Source: Bin87 sp965204685
GTDB lineage: Bacteria; Chloroflexota; Dehalococcoidia; Lucifugimonadales; UBA3495
DNA length: 64,000 nucleotides
Assembly: GCA_965204685.1 (NCBI GenBank)
Contig: OZ242004.1
Location: forward strand, 868,001-932,000
Reading direction: 5' to 3'
Below, in pieces: positions 53,061 to 60,596 of the stretch; position 1 is the stretch's first letter; every line of letters starts with the position of its first letter. A model generated the notes under the pieces. It had not been told where the DNA came from. It searched no databases and saw only the letters and a list, made by a program, of their open reading frames with translations. The position numbers and the translations under genes are program-made.

Positions 53061-53201
53061 CCCCAACGAATTCTGGATACCTTCACGCACCAGTGCTTCA
53101 CCTGGCTCGCTCACAGCGTCGCTGGCGAAGAATGCCCCTGCAATCGGCTCCCTGACTGTGGGACCCGGGGTAAGAGGTTGGAAATGCCACCCGGTGGTCA
53201 T
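53061..53201 (-). pseudogene. N-terminal stub of a GHKL ATPase
   Basis: The - strand frame reads HFQPLTPGPTVREPIAGAFF, then ASDAVSEPGEALVREGIQNS and LG. EALVREGIQNSL is the N box of GHKL ATPases, as in the protein encoded at 28807. After this point the frame turns to random sequence and no lid or G1 box follows, so only the first 50 codons remain. It is evidence that a GHKL-led cassette once stood here. Confidence 0.65.
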
Positions 53202-53370
53202 GACAGTACCCACTACTTCGCCAAAAACCAACTTCACGAACCTAATTCGTGGCCACTATAGTGTATTGTTTCGGGCGCTTGTGTCAAATTTGCCGGCTTG
53301 GGAATGTCCTATAATCCTGACCATCTCGTTTCAGGCAATTGCCGCCGGTAAGGCAAGGAGGGTGAACGCC

Positions 53371-53892
53371 ATGCCCAACGCAGTCCTGGTAGTCGACATG
53401 GTGCGCGGCTTCATGGAGCCGGGCCACAACCTCTATTGCGGCGACGAGGCCCGCAGCATCATCGTGCCCGTGCGCGAACTCCTGCGGCGCGAGTCGGATG
53501 CCGGCTCCGCCATCCTCTTCGTCTCCGACCACCACCTGCCCGACGACCTGGAGTTCCGGATGTTCCCGGTGCACTGCGTCATCGGGACGGAGGAGCCGGA
53601 GGTCATCCCGGAGTTGGCCGAATGGGTCGGCGACGGCAACGTCATCCCCAAGAACCGCTACAGCGGCTTCTTCAACACCGATCTGGCGGAACGGCTCTCT
53701 GCGCTGGACCCCGACAAGATCATCGTCTGCGGGGTGTGCACCGACATCTGCGTGATGCACACCACGTCCGACGCCCGCAACCGGGACTACGCGGTGGAGG
53801 TGCCCACCGACTGCGTCGCGTCCTTCAACGCCGACGCCCACCGCTGGGCGCTGGACCACATCGGCAGGATCCTCGGGGCGCAGGTAGTGTAA
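53371..53892 (+). CDS. Isochorismatase-family hydrolase (nicotinamidase-like)
   Basis: A 173-residue cysteine hydrolase. The triad is visible: Asp in AVLVVDMVRGF, Lys in IPKNRYSGF and Cys in VCGVCTDICVMHT, with metal-site residues in DHHLPDD. The family includes nicotinamidases, which turn nicotinamide into nicotinate for NAD recycling; the D-x-H-x-x-D-like metal site favours that over isochorismatase but does not prove it. The ATG follows GGCAAGGAGGGTGAACGCC. Confidence 0.85.
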   Translation: MPNAVLVVDMVRGFMEPGHNLYCGDEARSIIVPVRELLRRESDAGSAILFVSDHHLPDDLEFRMFPVHCVIGTEEPEVIPELAEWVGDGNVIPKNRYSGFFNTDLAERLSALDPDKIIVCGVCTDICVMHTTSDARNRDYAVEVPTDCVASFNADAHRWALDHIGRILGAQVV

Positions 53893-53913
53893 ATCAGGCG
53901 CGGGCCTTCGGCA

Positions 53914-55578
53914 TCAGAGTATCGCGCCGTCCGGCTCGTTGAGCATCGCCTGGCGCAGCAGCGGCACCGGCGGCGCGCCCCAGGACAGCGTGGCGTCGTG
54001 GAACCGGCGCCGGCTGTAGTCTGACCCCTCCTGGCGGCGCCAGTCCTGCCGCAGTTTGAGCAGCATCAGCTTGCCCAGGGTGTAGTTCAGGTAGCCGGGA
54101 TCGAAGGTCCCGCGCAGCGCCTCCCGGCGGGCCGGATGCTCCTCCATGTAGGCGTGGGCCTGGAAGAACCGCGTAGCCTCGTCCACGGTCATGCCCTGGG
54201 TGTGCATCCCCAGCGAGCACAGGTAGCGGCAGTTGCGGACGAGGGCTTCGAGCAATTGGGTGAGCCACAGCGCCGGGTTGTCCCGGCCGTACTCGGTCTC
54301 CAGCATCATCTCCTCGGTGTAGTGCGCCCAACCCTCAGTGAACGCATACGACGTGGCGACGCGGTTGATCAGGGGCAGGCCGCCGCCGTGGCGGTTGTGC
54401 AGGTTGTGCACGAAGTGCCCGGGGTAGACCTCGTGGACGCTGATGATCTTCAAGGTGTGGTAGTTGAAGTTGGTCAGCCATTCCTCCTGCTGGCGTGGTG
54501 TCCAGTCCGGCTCCACCGGAGTCACGTAGTAGAAGGCTTCGGTGGCGACCTCCTCCAGCCCGCCGGGCGAGTCCATGGCGGCGAAGGCGTAGCGCATGTA
54601 GGATGGCGTCTCGGTGACCTGGCAACGCTCCTCCGAGGGCACGGTGATGATGTCGTGGTCGATGAGGGCCTGGCGTATGTCCTCCAGCATGGCCCGCGTT
54701 TCCGGTATCAGTGCGTCGGCAGCGGGATGGTTGGCGGCAACCTGGGCGACGGCCTCCCGCACCGACTTGCCCGGGGCGACCTGCGCCGCCGCTTCGTCCA
54801 GCCGGCGCAGGTTCTGCTCCAGGTTGGCCTGGCCGATGGACAGAACGTCCAACAGCGGCGTGTTCACTCCCTCGCCCACTTCCAGCATCCGGCGGTACAG
54901 GTCGGAACCGATGGCGAACTCGGGGCGGATTTTACGGTCCTGCAACCGCTGGGCAAAATCAATCACCGCAGCTCCGGCAGTTTTGCGGGCCGCGTCGAAT
55001 TCGGCGGCCACGTCAGGAGCGATGGCCGCGCATTGACTGGAGGCATCTGCCAAGCCGGTGTTATAGAACGACGCCATGCCCCGGTAGGCTTCCACGGCCA
55101 TCTCGCGAATGGGCTCTCCCAGCTCGGTATCCGTGATCCCATCCAGCGTGTTCAAGAAGTCCGGGACCTGTTGCAGGACCGCGGTGGCCGAGCGCAGGCG
55201 GTCAGGCAAAGGCGCGTAGTCCCGCTGCACGTAGCTGCCGACGCCGATATAGCCGACCTGGCGCTGCGGGTTGTTGTGCAGCGTCCGCATCTCCTCCAGG
55301 CTAAACAGCTCGCGCCGCAGGAACATCTCCAGCAGACTGCGGGACAGGCGGTCCATCCGGGCGTCGTCATCGGCGACGGACCCGTCGGATTCGGGCAGCG
55401 CGGAGAGTTGACCGAGAGACCGGTGCAGCTCTTCAATGCGGCGAGCCACACGCCCGCCGGAGAAATCGGGCAACCGCCCATCGTACTCGTGCCGCCCGAT
55501 CCGGCTGCCCGCGGTGGGCACAAACTCCCAATGCTCGCGAACGGCGCGCTGTGCAAGGGCGTCGACGGCTTGGTTCAT
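53914..55578 (-). CDS. DUF885-family protein, probable metallopeptidase
   Basis: A 554-residue DUF885 protein. The likely zinc site is IISVHEVYPGHFVHNLHNR, with a second acidic helix in AFTEGWAHYTEEMMLE; the C-terminal FDPGYLNYTLGKLMLLKLRQDW is also conserved. The family resembles M1/M32-type helical metallopeptidases, and the substrate is not known. No signal peptide is present. The start at ATG 55578 (MNQAVDALAQ) is chosen over an upstream in-frame start that lacks a ribosome-binding site. Confidence 0.85.
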   Translation of the reverse strand: MNQAVDALAQRAVREHWEFVPTAGSRIGRHEYDGRLPDFSGGRVARRIEELHRSLGQLSALPESDGSVADDDARMDRLSRSLLEMFLRRELFSLEEMRTLHNNPQRQVGYIGVGSYVQRDYAPLPDRLRSATAVLQQVPDFLNTLDGITDTELGEPIREMAVEAYRGMASFYNTGLADASSQCAAIAPDVAAEFDAARKTAGAAVIDFAQRLQDRKIRPEFAIGSDLYRRMLEVGEGVNTPLLDVLSIGQANLEQNLRRLDEAAAQVAPGKSVREAVAQVAANHPAADALIPETRAMLEDIRQALIDHDIITVPSEERCQVTETPSYMRYAFAAMDSPGGLEEVATEAFYYVTPVEPDWTPRQQEEWLTNFNYHTLKIISVHEVYPGHFVHNLHNRHGGGLPLINRVATSYAFTEGWAHYTEEMMLETEYGRDNPALWLTQLLEALVRNCRYLCSLGMHTQGMTVDEATRFFQAHAYMEEHPARREALRGTFDPGYLNYTLGKLMLLKLRQDWRRQEGSDYSRRRFHDATLSWGAPPVPLLRQAMLNEPDGAIL

Positions 55579-55689
55579 ACTAAACCCGTTAATATCTGAC
55601 AAGGGCAGCCAAGACGGCTGCCCCCCAAGGGTGGTGCATACAGGGTAGCGCAAGCGGACTAGGTTGGCAAACCCGCTTGGCTACTCCGG

Positions 55690-56874
55690 CTAGCTTGAGA
55701 TCGTTTCCCTCGCTTGGGAGACGATGTAGCTGATTGCCCTAGTTGTTTCTTGGGCACGCGAGAGCGGAGTGACACCGCCGGATACAACCACACCGGCATC
55801 CACCAACAATGCTCCTTGTCCTTCCGATTGCCCGGGAATTAGGGATGCTTCGCGAATGAAATCGGCCAAAGGCTTCCAGTCGCCTCCGTCTTTGGTCCAC
55901 TCGTGATAGCAACCTGCAAGAATCCGAATGACTGAGGCGTTGAACGCGAAAGTCGATGGGCGGAGCCTTGGAATTTCGGAATCGTCGATTTCACCCGCAA
56001 TCAGGTCATCGTATTCCGACCTTGCCGCCGGCAGGAAATCGTCTGCCCATTTTAGGCAACGATCATACAGCGCGTTCAAGTCCAGCATATGCTCGCTGTT
56101 GCGCTCCCTGCTGACCCGCCCGCCGTAGCCTACATCCAGGGTCTTCAAGGTCGCGGCCAGCTGGTTGATCGCAATCAAATACTCGCTTGTCCTCCGCACC
56201 GTGGTTCGCTCCATTTCGACCCGGCCTGTGAACAGGCCGCTGTTCTCAGAAAGCCACATCGCGGCCAGGTTGAATGCGTCTCGCTCGTCAAACCGGGTTA
56301 CGGTGTTGCTCTCGATGGCTTTCGTCTTTGAGGCGTCAACGAACATTTGACGCAGTGCCTTGATGTCCTCTTCAGCGTAGAGAACGACCGGAAGCGAGGA
56401 TTGTCTCAGCGCAGCCAATTGGTCGGAGCGCCGCTCATCGCTTTCCAGTTCTGATAGAGCATCCGCAATCGCACGGCGGCGATGCTGACCGTCAAAGATT
56501 TTCATCGAGCTCTTCCGTGTGGTCAGGATGCGCAATTCTCCAAAATTGTCAGTGGACTGGTTGTTTTCGTCCGCATAAGGAACGAACTCCACCGCGTCCG
56601 GTGCAATCCCAAGCAACAACGCACCAAGTAGCCAGTTTGTCCGCTCGCTCTCCAAGTACCTCTGGATGTTCTTGGCATGGCTGGGCGTCAGACGACGGTT
56701 GACATCTTTCACCATTTCCTCGTCAATCCGCTCCGGCAGCAAGCCATCAAGGGTTGCCAGGTCGAGAGCGAACGAGTAAACGTCCCTCTCTCCCTGACGG
56801 AAGCGGTGTGCCGGAACCCGCAAGCTGTACTGGCTACCTATGTTCGCAATCGTTAGCGTCATTTTCTTCTCCAT
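55690..56874 (-). CDS. Second DGQHR-domain protein (DndB-like)
   Basis: A 394-residue protein with SSMKIFDGQHRRRAIADAL, VDASKTKAIESNTVTRFDERDAF and LSENSGLFTGRVEMER, the standard DGQHR order. The N-terminus (RVPAHRFRQGERDVYSFALDL ... PSHAKNIQRYLESE) is also typical of DndB. It is only distantly like the protein encoded at 33854. No sulfur-transfer, nuclease or methylase gene adjoins it, so it stands alone. It could be a remnant of a modification locus or a lone regulator. Confidence 0.83.
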   Translation of the reverse strand: MEKKMTLTIANIGSQYSLRVPAHRFRQGERDVYSFALDLATLDGLLPERIDEEMVKDVNRRLTPSHAKNIQRYLESERTNWLLGALLLGIAPDAVEFVPYADENNQSTDNFGELRILTTRKSSMKIFDGQHRRRAIADALSELESDERRSDQLAALRQSSLPVVLYAEEDIKALRQMFVDASKTKAIESNTVTRFDERDAFNLAAMWLSENSGLFTGRVEMERTTVRRTSEYLIAINQLAATLKTLDVGYGGRVSRERNSEHMLDLNALYDRCLKWADDFLPAARSEYDDLIAGEIDDSEIPRLRPSTFAFNASVIRILAGCYHEWTKDGGDWKPLADFIREASLIPGQSEGQGALLVDAGVVVSGGVTPLSRAQETTRAISYIVSQARETISS

Positions 56875-57176
56875 TGCTGTAATTTACGTACAGTATAACA
56901 CGCTATCCCAAAGTTGGCAATCCTCCTAGCCGAAAAGCAGAATACGGCCACGGCGCCGCACTCTTGCCGCTCCGGCTCTGTTCATGATACTAATGTTAAC
57001 AATATCGACGCTTACAGTAGTACGGACTGACAGCCTCGCGATTTCTTGTCACGGCATCGCTCTCGCCGATCCTCGTCGGTGTCACATTTCCTATTGACCC
57101 TGATTGAACGCTGTGATAACCTGATATCAGGTACAAATGGGCTTACCAAATACGATGCCCGCCTGGAGGTGCCAAA
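56875..57176. other. Intergenic region, no gene seen
   Basis: AT-richer sequence between two divergent genes. A TTGACC hexamer (57094-57099) and TGATAAC downstream could be part of a promoter for the small ORF at 57177, but the spacing is poor. No RNA gene is recognised. Confidence 0.4.
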
Positions 57177-57407
57177 ATGCCCAATAGAGAGTCAGCCCAC
57201 CGCTGGGAAAAACAACACATCGTGCGGAGGACATCACCGGACGGCACGACTGAAGTCGTGCGTACGAAGGAAAGAGAAGAACACATCGATCGCGTCGCTG
57301 ATCAGCCACGGCAGGGCGGCGTGCGTTGGGAGAAGATCGCTTCGGCTGCCTCCTCGATCGTAAAATGGGTTTCGGGAATAAAGCAATGGATAGGACTTTG
57401 GTTCTAA
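57177..57407 (+). CDS. Small ORF, unknown function
   Basis: A 76-residue reading frame with a good GGAGGTGCCAAA site before its ATG. The N-terminal two thirds are highly charged (HRWEKQHIVRRTSPDGTTEVVRTKEREEHIDRV); the last 20 residues (IASAASSIVKWVSGIKQWIG) are amphipathic and could touch a membrane. No family is recognised. A strong terminator lies 108 bases downstream, which supports a real transcript. Confidence 0.5.
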   Translation: MPNRESAHRWEKQHIVRRTSPDGTTEVVRTKEREEHIDRVADQPRQGGVRWEKIASAASSIVKWVSGIKQWIGLWF

Positions 57408-57514
57408 TATGATTAACGTTTATTGCAGCTAATTTTACATCAAATCGACGATTCCCCTGTTTATTGTGATATGGTGGACGCTGCATCGCAATGTGAGCGT
57501 CATCGTATCCCAAC

Positions 57515-57542
57515 AAAAAGGCGGCCAACTGGCCGCCTTTTT
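57515..57542. terminator. Strong bidirectional intrinsic terminator
   Basis: AAAAAGGCGGCC pairs with GGCCGCCTTTTT around the loop AACT. It has a T run on both strands, so it can end both the + strand small ORF and the - strand EthD gene. Confidence 0.9.
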
Positions 57543-57566
57543 GCTCAGCTTGTCAAACCGCGCAAT

Positions 57567-57881
57567 TCACGCGATCAACTCGCTGATGAGGAACTTGGGG
57601 CTGATGTCAGTGAAGTTTGGTACGTCGCCGACCAGCTCCCGGCCGTGGGTCTTGAAGCCCTCGTGCACGCCGTCCACGTCGTTGAAGAAAAGGTATCCGA
57701 CTGCCGTGTACATGGGTGGCGCGCTGGGGTCGGTGTCGGAAATGCCCTTTTCCACGTTGTAGTAGCGCATCCCGAAGGTGGTCAGGCGCTCCTGCACCAG
57801 GGGCATGTGCGTGTTGCAGTAGTAGTCGAAGTCGAAGGACTTGCCTTCCTCGTTCTCGTAGAAGACGGTTACTTTGATCAT
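57567..57881 (-). CDS. EthD-family protein
   Basis: A 104-residue EthD-type ferredoxin-like-fold protein: MIKVTVFYENEEGKSFDFDYYCNTHMPLVQERL, YTAVGYLFFNDVDGVHEGF and ELVGDVPNFTDISPKFLISE. Family members are small dimeric barrels involved in degradation pathways or of unknown role. The catalytic partner is not visible. It is followed by the strong terminator at 57515. Confidence 0.82.
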   Translation of the reverse strand: MIKVTVFYENEEGKSFDFDYYCNTHMPLVQERLTTFGMRYYNVEKGISDTDPSAPPMYTAVGYLFFNDVDGVHEGFKTHGRELVGDVPNFTDISPKFLISELIA

Positions 57882-57903
57882 GTTATTTGGCTCCTGCGAA
57901 AGT

Positions 57904-57930
57904 CGTCATTCCTGCGCAAGCAGGAATCCG
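57904..57930. repeat. Interspersed palindromic repeat
   Basis: CGTCATTCCTGC-GCAA-GCAGGAATCCGG contains an 8-bp palindrome (ATTCCTGC/GCAGGAAT). The pattern is that of a short repeat dispersed in the intergenic DNA of many bacteria. It sits between the EthD and SDR genes. Confidence 0.6.
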
Positions 57931-57945
57931 GTTGTGGCTAGCTAG

Positions 57946-58749
57946 TCAGTGGTAAACGTTGGTGCCGGAACCGCCGCCGGCGGCGATGGTCTCGCCGCTG
58001 ATGGCGATGCTGCGGGGCGAAGCGAAAAAGGCCACCACCCACGCCAGTTCCTCGGCATCAACGATGCGACGTGTGGAGTTGCGCGAGGCGGCGCGGCGCT
58101 CGATCTCTTCGACGGTGGTGCCTTCGCGTTCGGCCTGTTCGGCGTACATCGGGCCGCTGCGCTCGGTGCGCGTGGTGCCGGGATGGACCAGGTTAACGCA
58201 GACGCCGTCGCCGCCCAGCTCTTCGGCCAGGTACTTGGTCAGGTTGGACAGACCGGAGTTGCGCACGCCGGCGCTGAGGTTCCCCTCCGCCCGGCGCGCC
58301 GACAGGCCGCCGACGTTGACGATGCGGCCCCAGCCCTGCTGCTGCATGTACGGCGCGACGGCGCGGGCGCAGCGCAGGTAGCCCATGACCTTGGTGTCCA
58401 GGTCCAGCATCACGTCCTCGTCGCGGATTTCGGACAGCGACCCACGGGCGAGGCCGCCGGGCGCGGCGGCGTTGTTCACCAGGATGTCGATGCGTCCGCC
58501 CAGCGCCTCGGCCGCCTGGGCGACCATGGCGTTCACCTGGTCGGTGCTGGTCATGTCGGAAACGATGGGAACGATCCTGCCGCCGGTGTCGCCGGCGATG
58601 TCCTCGGCCGACTCCGACAGCGTGTCCGCGTAACGGCCGGTGATGACTACACTGCAACCGTCGGCCGAAAGGACCCGCGCCACCGCTTTGCCGATACCGC
58701 GACTGCCTCCGGTAACTATCGCTGTTTTGCCGTCAAGTTGCAGATCCAT
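57946..58749 (-). CDS. SDR-family oxidoreductase
   Basis: A 267-residue short-chain dehydrogenase. The nucleotide site is VTGGSRGIGKAVARVLSADGC, with NNAAAPGG and IVNVGGLSARRAEGN. The expected Tyr-x-x-x-Lys is not standard: the segment reads SAGVRNSGLSNLTKYLAEEL, where the usual Tyr is replaced. This suggests altered chemistry or a non-oxidoreductase role. R in TGRYAD after strand 2 suggests NADP(H). The start at ATG 58749 is the one directly before DLQLDGKTAIVTGG. Confidence 0.83.
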   Translation of the reverse strand: MDLQLDGKTAIVTGGSRGIGKAVARVLSADGCSVVITGRYADTLSESAEDIAGDTGGRIVPIVSDMTSTDQVNAMVAQAAEALGGRIDILVNNAAAPGGLARGSLSEIRDEDVMLDLDTKVMGYLRCARAVAPYMQQQGWGRIVNVGGLSARRAEGNLSAGVRNSGLSNLTKYLAEELGGDGVCVNLVHPGTTRTERSGPMYAEQAEREGTTVEEIERRAASRNSTRRIVDAEELAWVVAFFASPRSIAISGETIAAGGGSGTNVYH

Positions 58750-58857
58750 GCTTGGGCCTCCGGGTTGAACTGGCGGCATTGTACACCAGGCAAACGACAG
58801 GGGGCAGGTGTGACACCCGCCCCCTGGTACTGTCGAAAAGAGCCTTGCGGCGTTCGA

Positions 58858-59250
58858 CTAGGCGACTTGCACCGTGGCGCCGGCCTCTTCCAGCTTGGAC
58901 TTGATGCTGTCGGCGTCTTCCTTGTTCACACCCTCGCGGACGCGGGCCGGCGCAGACTCGACCAGCTCCTTGGCCTCGCGCAGACCGAGGTCGGTAACCT
59001 CGCGCACGGCCTTGATGACGTTGATCTTGTTGGCGCCGAAGTCGGCCAGGGTGATGGTGAACTCGGTCTGCTCGTCGGCGACCGCGGAAGGCGCGTCGTC
59101 GGTCACCACGCCGGCGGCCGGCGCGGCGGCAACCGCCACCGGGGCGGCCGCGGAAACGCCGAACTCTTCCTCTATGGCCTTGACCAGATCGGCCAGATCC
59201 ATCACGCTCATGCCCTTGATCGCATCGAGAACTTCCTGGTTCACTGCCAT
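58858..59250 (-). CDS. rplL: Ribosomal protein L7/L12
   Basis: A 130-residue L7/L12. The N-terminal dimer domain (MSVMDLADLVKAIEEEFGV), the Ala/Pro/Val hinge and the conserved C-terminal domain (TLADFGANKINVIKAVREVTDLGLREAKELVE) are intact. It forms the ribosomal stalk that recruits translation factors, bound through L10. The ATG follows AGGAGGCAACA. It is the last gene of the ribosomal cluster on the - strand. Confidence 0.97.
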   Translation of the reverse strand: MAVNQEVLDAIKGMSVMDLADLVKAIEEEFGVSAAAPVAVAAAPAAGVVTDDAPSAVADEQTEFTITLADFGANKINVIKAVREVTDLGLREAKELVESAPARVREGVNKEDADSIKSKLEEAGATVQVA

Positions 59251-59282
59251 GATTGTTGCCTCCTGATGGTTGTTTCACATTG

Positions 59283-59321
59283 TCCCCTCTCCCTTGATGG
59301 GAGAGGGCTAGGGTGAGGGTG
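59283..59321. repeat. Interspersed repeat, copy between rplJ and rplL
   Basis: CCCCTCTCCC-TTGAT-GGGAGAGGG followed by GGGTGAGGGTG. The same sequence, with two or three changes, is found at 61812-61850 between nusG and rplK. It is a short palindromic repeat that also occurs in many unrelated bacterial genomes. Confidence 0.7.
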
Positions 59322-59329
59322 GCTCGTTC

Positions 59330-59869
59330 CTATTCCGCAGCTTCTGCCGGCTGCAGTTGGTCAATCCTCGCCTGCAGGACATAGGCCAGGCTGCTGATGG
59401 TGGCGTTGAGCACGCTGGCCAAGCCGTACAGCGGCGACTGCATGGCGCCCAGCAACTGGGCCACGAGAACGGGTTGGGGAGGCAAGTCCGCCAGCCGCGA
59501 AACTTCCTCCGGTTGCATCGCCGCGCCCTGGCCTACCACCGCCCCGTGGACGGCGAGGGCGCCGGCGCTGGCCCGAGCCGCCTGGTTCACTGCCTTGGCT
59601 ATGGTGGCGGCATCGTCGTAGCCCAGCGCGATGGCGGTTTGGCCCGTTATGACGTCTTTGAGCTGGGGAATCTCCGCGGCGTCGGCGGCGCGGTTGAGCA
59701 GGTTGTTCTTCACTACGACGAACTCGACCCCGCCGTCGCGCATCCTGCGCCGGAGGTCCACCATTTGGTTGGCGTTCATGCCGGAGTAGCCGGTGGAGAT
59801 GATGATGGAACTGCGTTCCAGCTTGTCCTTCAACTCGGCTACGCGATCGATTTTTTCCTGGGTTGGCAA
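59330..59869 (-). CDS. rplJ: Ribosomal protein L10
   Basis: A 179-residue L10: PTQEKIDRVAELKDKLERSS, GYSGMNANQMVDLRRRMRDGGVEFVVVKNNLLNRA, ITGQTAIALGYDD, with a C-terminal helix that carries L7/L12. No ATG is in frame at the expected site. TTG 59869, preceded by CCAGGAGCAGACC, is the best start; TTG 59896 nine codons earlier has no ribosome-binding site and lies in the attenuator tail. The gene is preceded by an L10 leader and a terminator, so feedback attenuation is expected. Confidence 0.93.
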   Translation of the reverse strand: MPTQEKIDRVAELKDKLERSSIIISTGYSGMNANQMVDLRRRMRDGGVEFVVVKNNLLNRAADAAEIPQLKDVITGQTAIALGYDDAATIAKAVNQAARASAGALAVHGAVVGQGAAMQPEEVSRLADLPPQPVLVAQLLGAMQSPLYGLASVLNATISSLAYVLQARIDQLQPAEAAE

Positions 59870-59894
59870 GGTCTGCTCCTGGACTAGAACGGTC

Positions 59895-59930
59895 AAAAGA
59901 AAAACCCGCGCTCCGAGACGAGGGCGCGGG
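59895..59930 (-). terminator. Attenuator terminator upstream of rplJ
   Basis: On the - strand CCCGCGC and GCGCGGG form a stem followed by TTTTTCTTTT. It lies between the L10 leader and the rplJ start. As a full intrinsic terminator inside a transcribed leader it is a likely attenuator for rplJ-rplL. Confidence 0.8.
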
Positions 59931-59994
59931 CAATTCGGCGCGCGTGGCCTTCAGGCCAGCGGCGTTGATCATCCACATGTGCTCCGGATCAATC

Positions 59995-60062
59995 CGGCGC
60001 TGCGCCTCGGCGGGCGGCGGCTACCGCCATTATTCCCACAGGGAACCCGCTGTCTCGGGCAT
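59995..60062 (-). ncRNA. L10 leader (ribosomal protein autoregulatory RNA)
   Basis: The - strand carries CCCGAGACAGCGGGTT (60060-60045) and, downstream, CCCGCCGAGGCGCA (60014-60001), which pair GCGGG with CCCGC. The GAGACAGCGGG ... CCCGCCGAGG pattern is that of the L10 leader, which binds L10-L7/L12 to repress rplJ. It is followed about 70 bases later by a terminator. Confidence 0.75.
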
Positions 60063-60141
60063 GGTAACGGTATTCGGCTGTGCGGTTCAGTTTAACATCC
60101 CCTCCGCGAACGCGCAACGTGTGTGATGCTTGACATCAACC

Positions 60142-60501
60142 TCAACGCTGAAGTAGGGGAGATAAGGCCCCCACCAAGCGCTGGACTTGATCGAGACCGT
60201 TCCGGACCATTTCTTCACGTAGCCAGCCCTCATAAAAATTGGTGTGCAGCGCCGATGCCCCGGAGAAATCGTAGCTGATGTTGTAATCACCCACCTCTTG
60301 CGCTAAATGGCTGGCGACCTCGAACAAGCTATCGTGGCTACCGTGTTCCCAACCCCGATGTTGCGCAACCGCTTTAACGATCTCAACCGCTGCTCCCCAT
60401 CCCTTCTCTGATGCCTGGCGCAGGTCGCCGGCTTCGATCTCTTGATACGCCTGTTCCAGGAACGTGGCGGATGCGGTTTGGTACTTCAACACCTGCATCA
60501 T
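60142..60501 (-). CDS. PaREP1/HEPN-like protein inside the ribosomal cluster
   Basis: A 119-residue helical protein clearly paralogous to that at 47735: FLEQAYQEIEAGDLRQASEKGWGAAVEIVKAVAQHRGWEHGSHDSLFEVA. ATG 60501 is chosen because GGAGGCGATTCGC precedes it; a GTG at 60522 is also in frame. It interrupts the normal rplA-rplJ adjacency and runs in the same direction, so it may ride on ribosomal transcription. The HEPN fold suggests RNase or toxin-like activity, but no clear catalytic motif is seen. Confidence 0.68.
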   Translation of the reverse strand: MMQVLKYQTASATFLEQAYQEIEAGDLRQASEKGWGAAVEIVKAVAQHRGWEHGSHDSLFEVASHLAQEVGDYNISYDFSGASALHTNFYEGWLREEMVRNGLDQVQRLVGALSPLLQR

Positions 60502-60596
60502 GCGAATCGCCTCCGCATTCACCTGATCCGGCTAGTACAGATCGTGGCTGTTGGAACTGCCTCCAGGGTGGGGTGGCCGTTTTTGAGCCGGGATAG

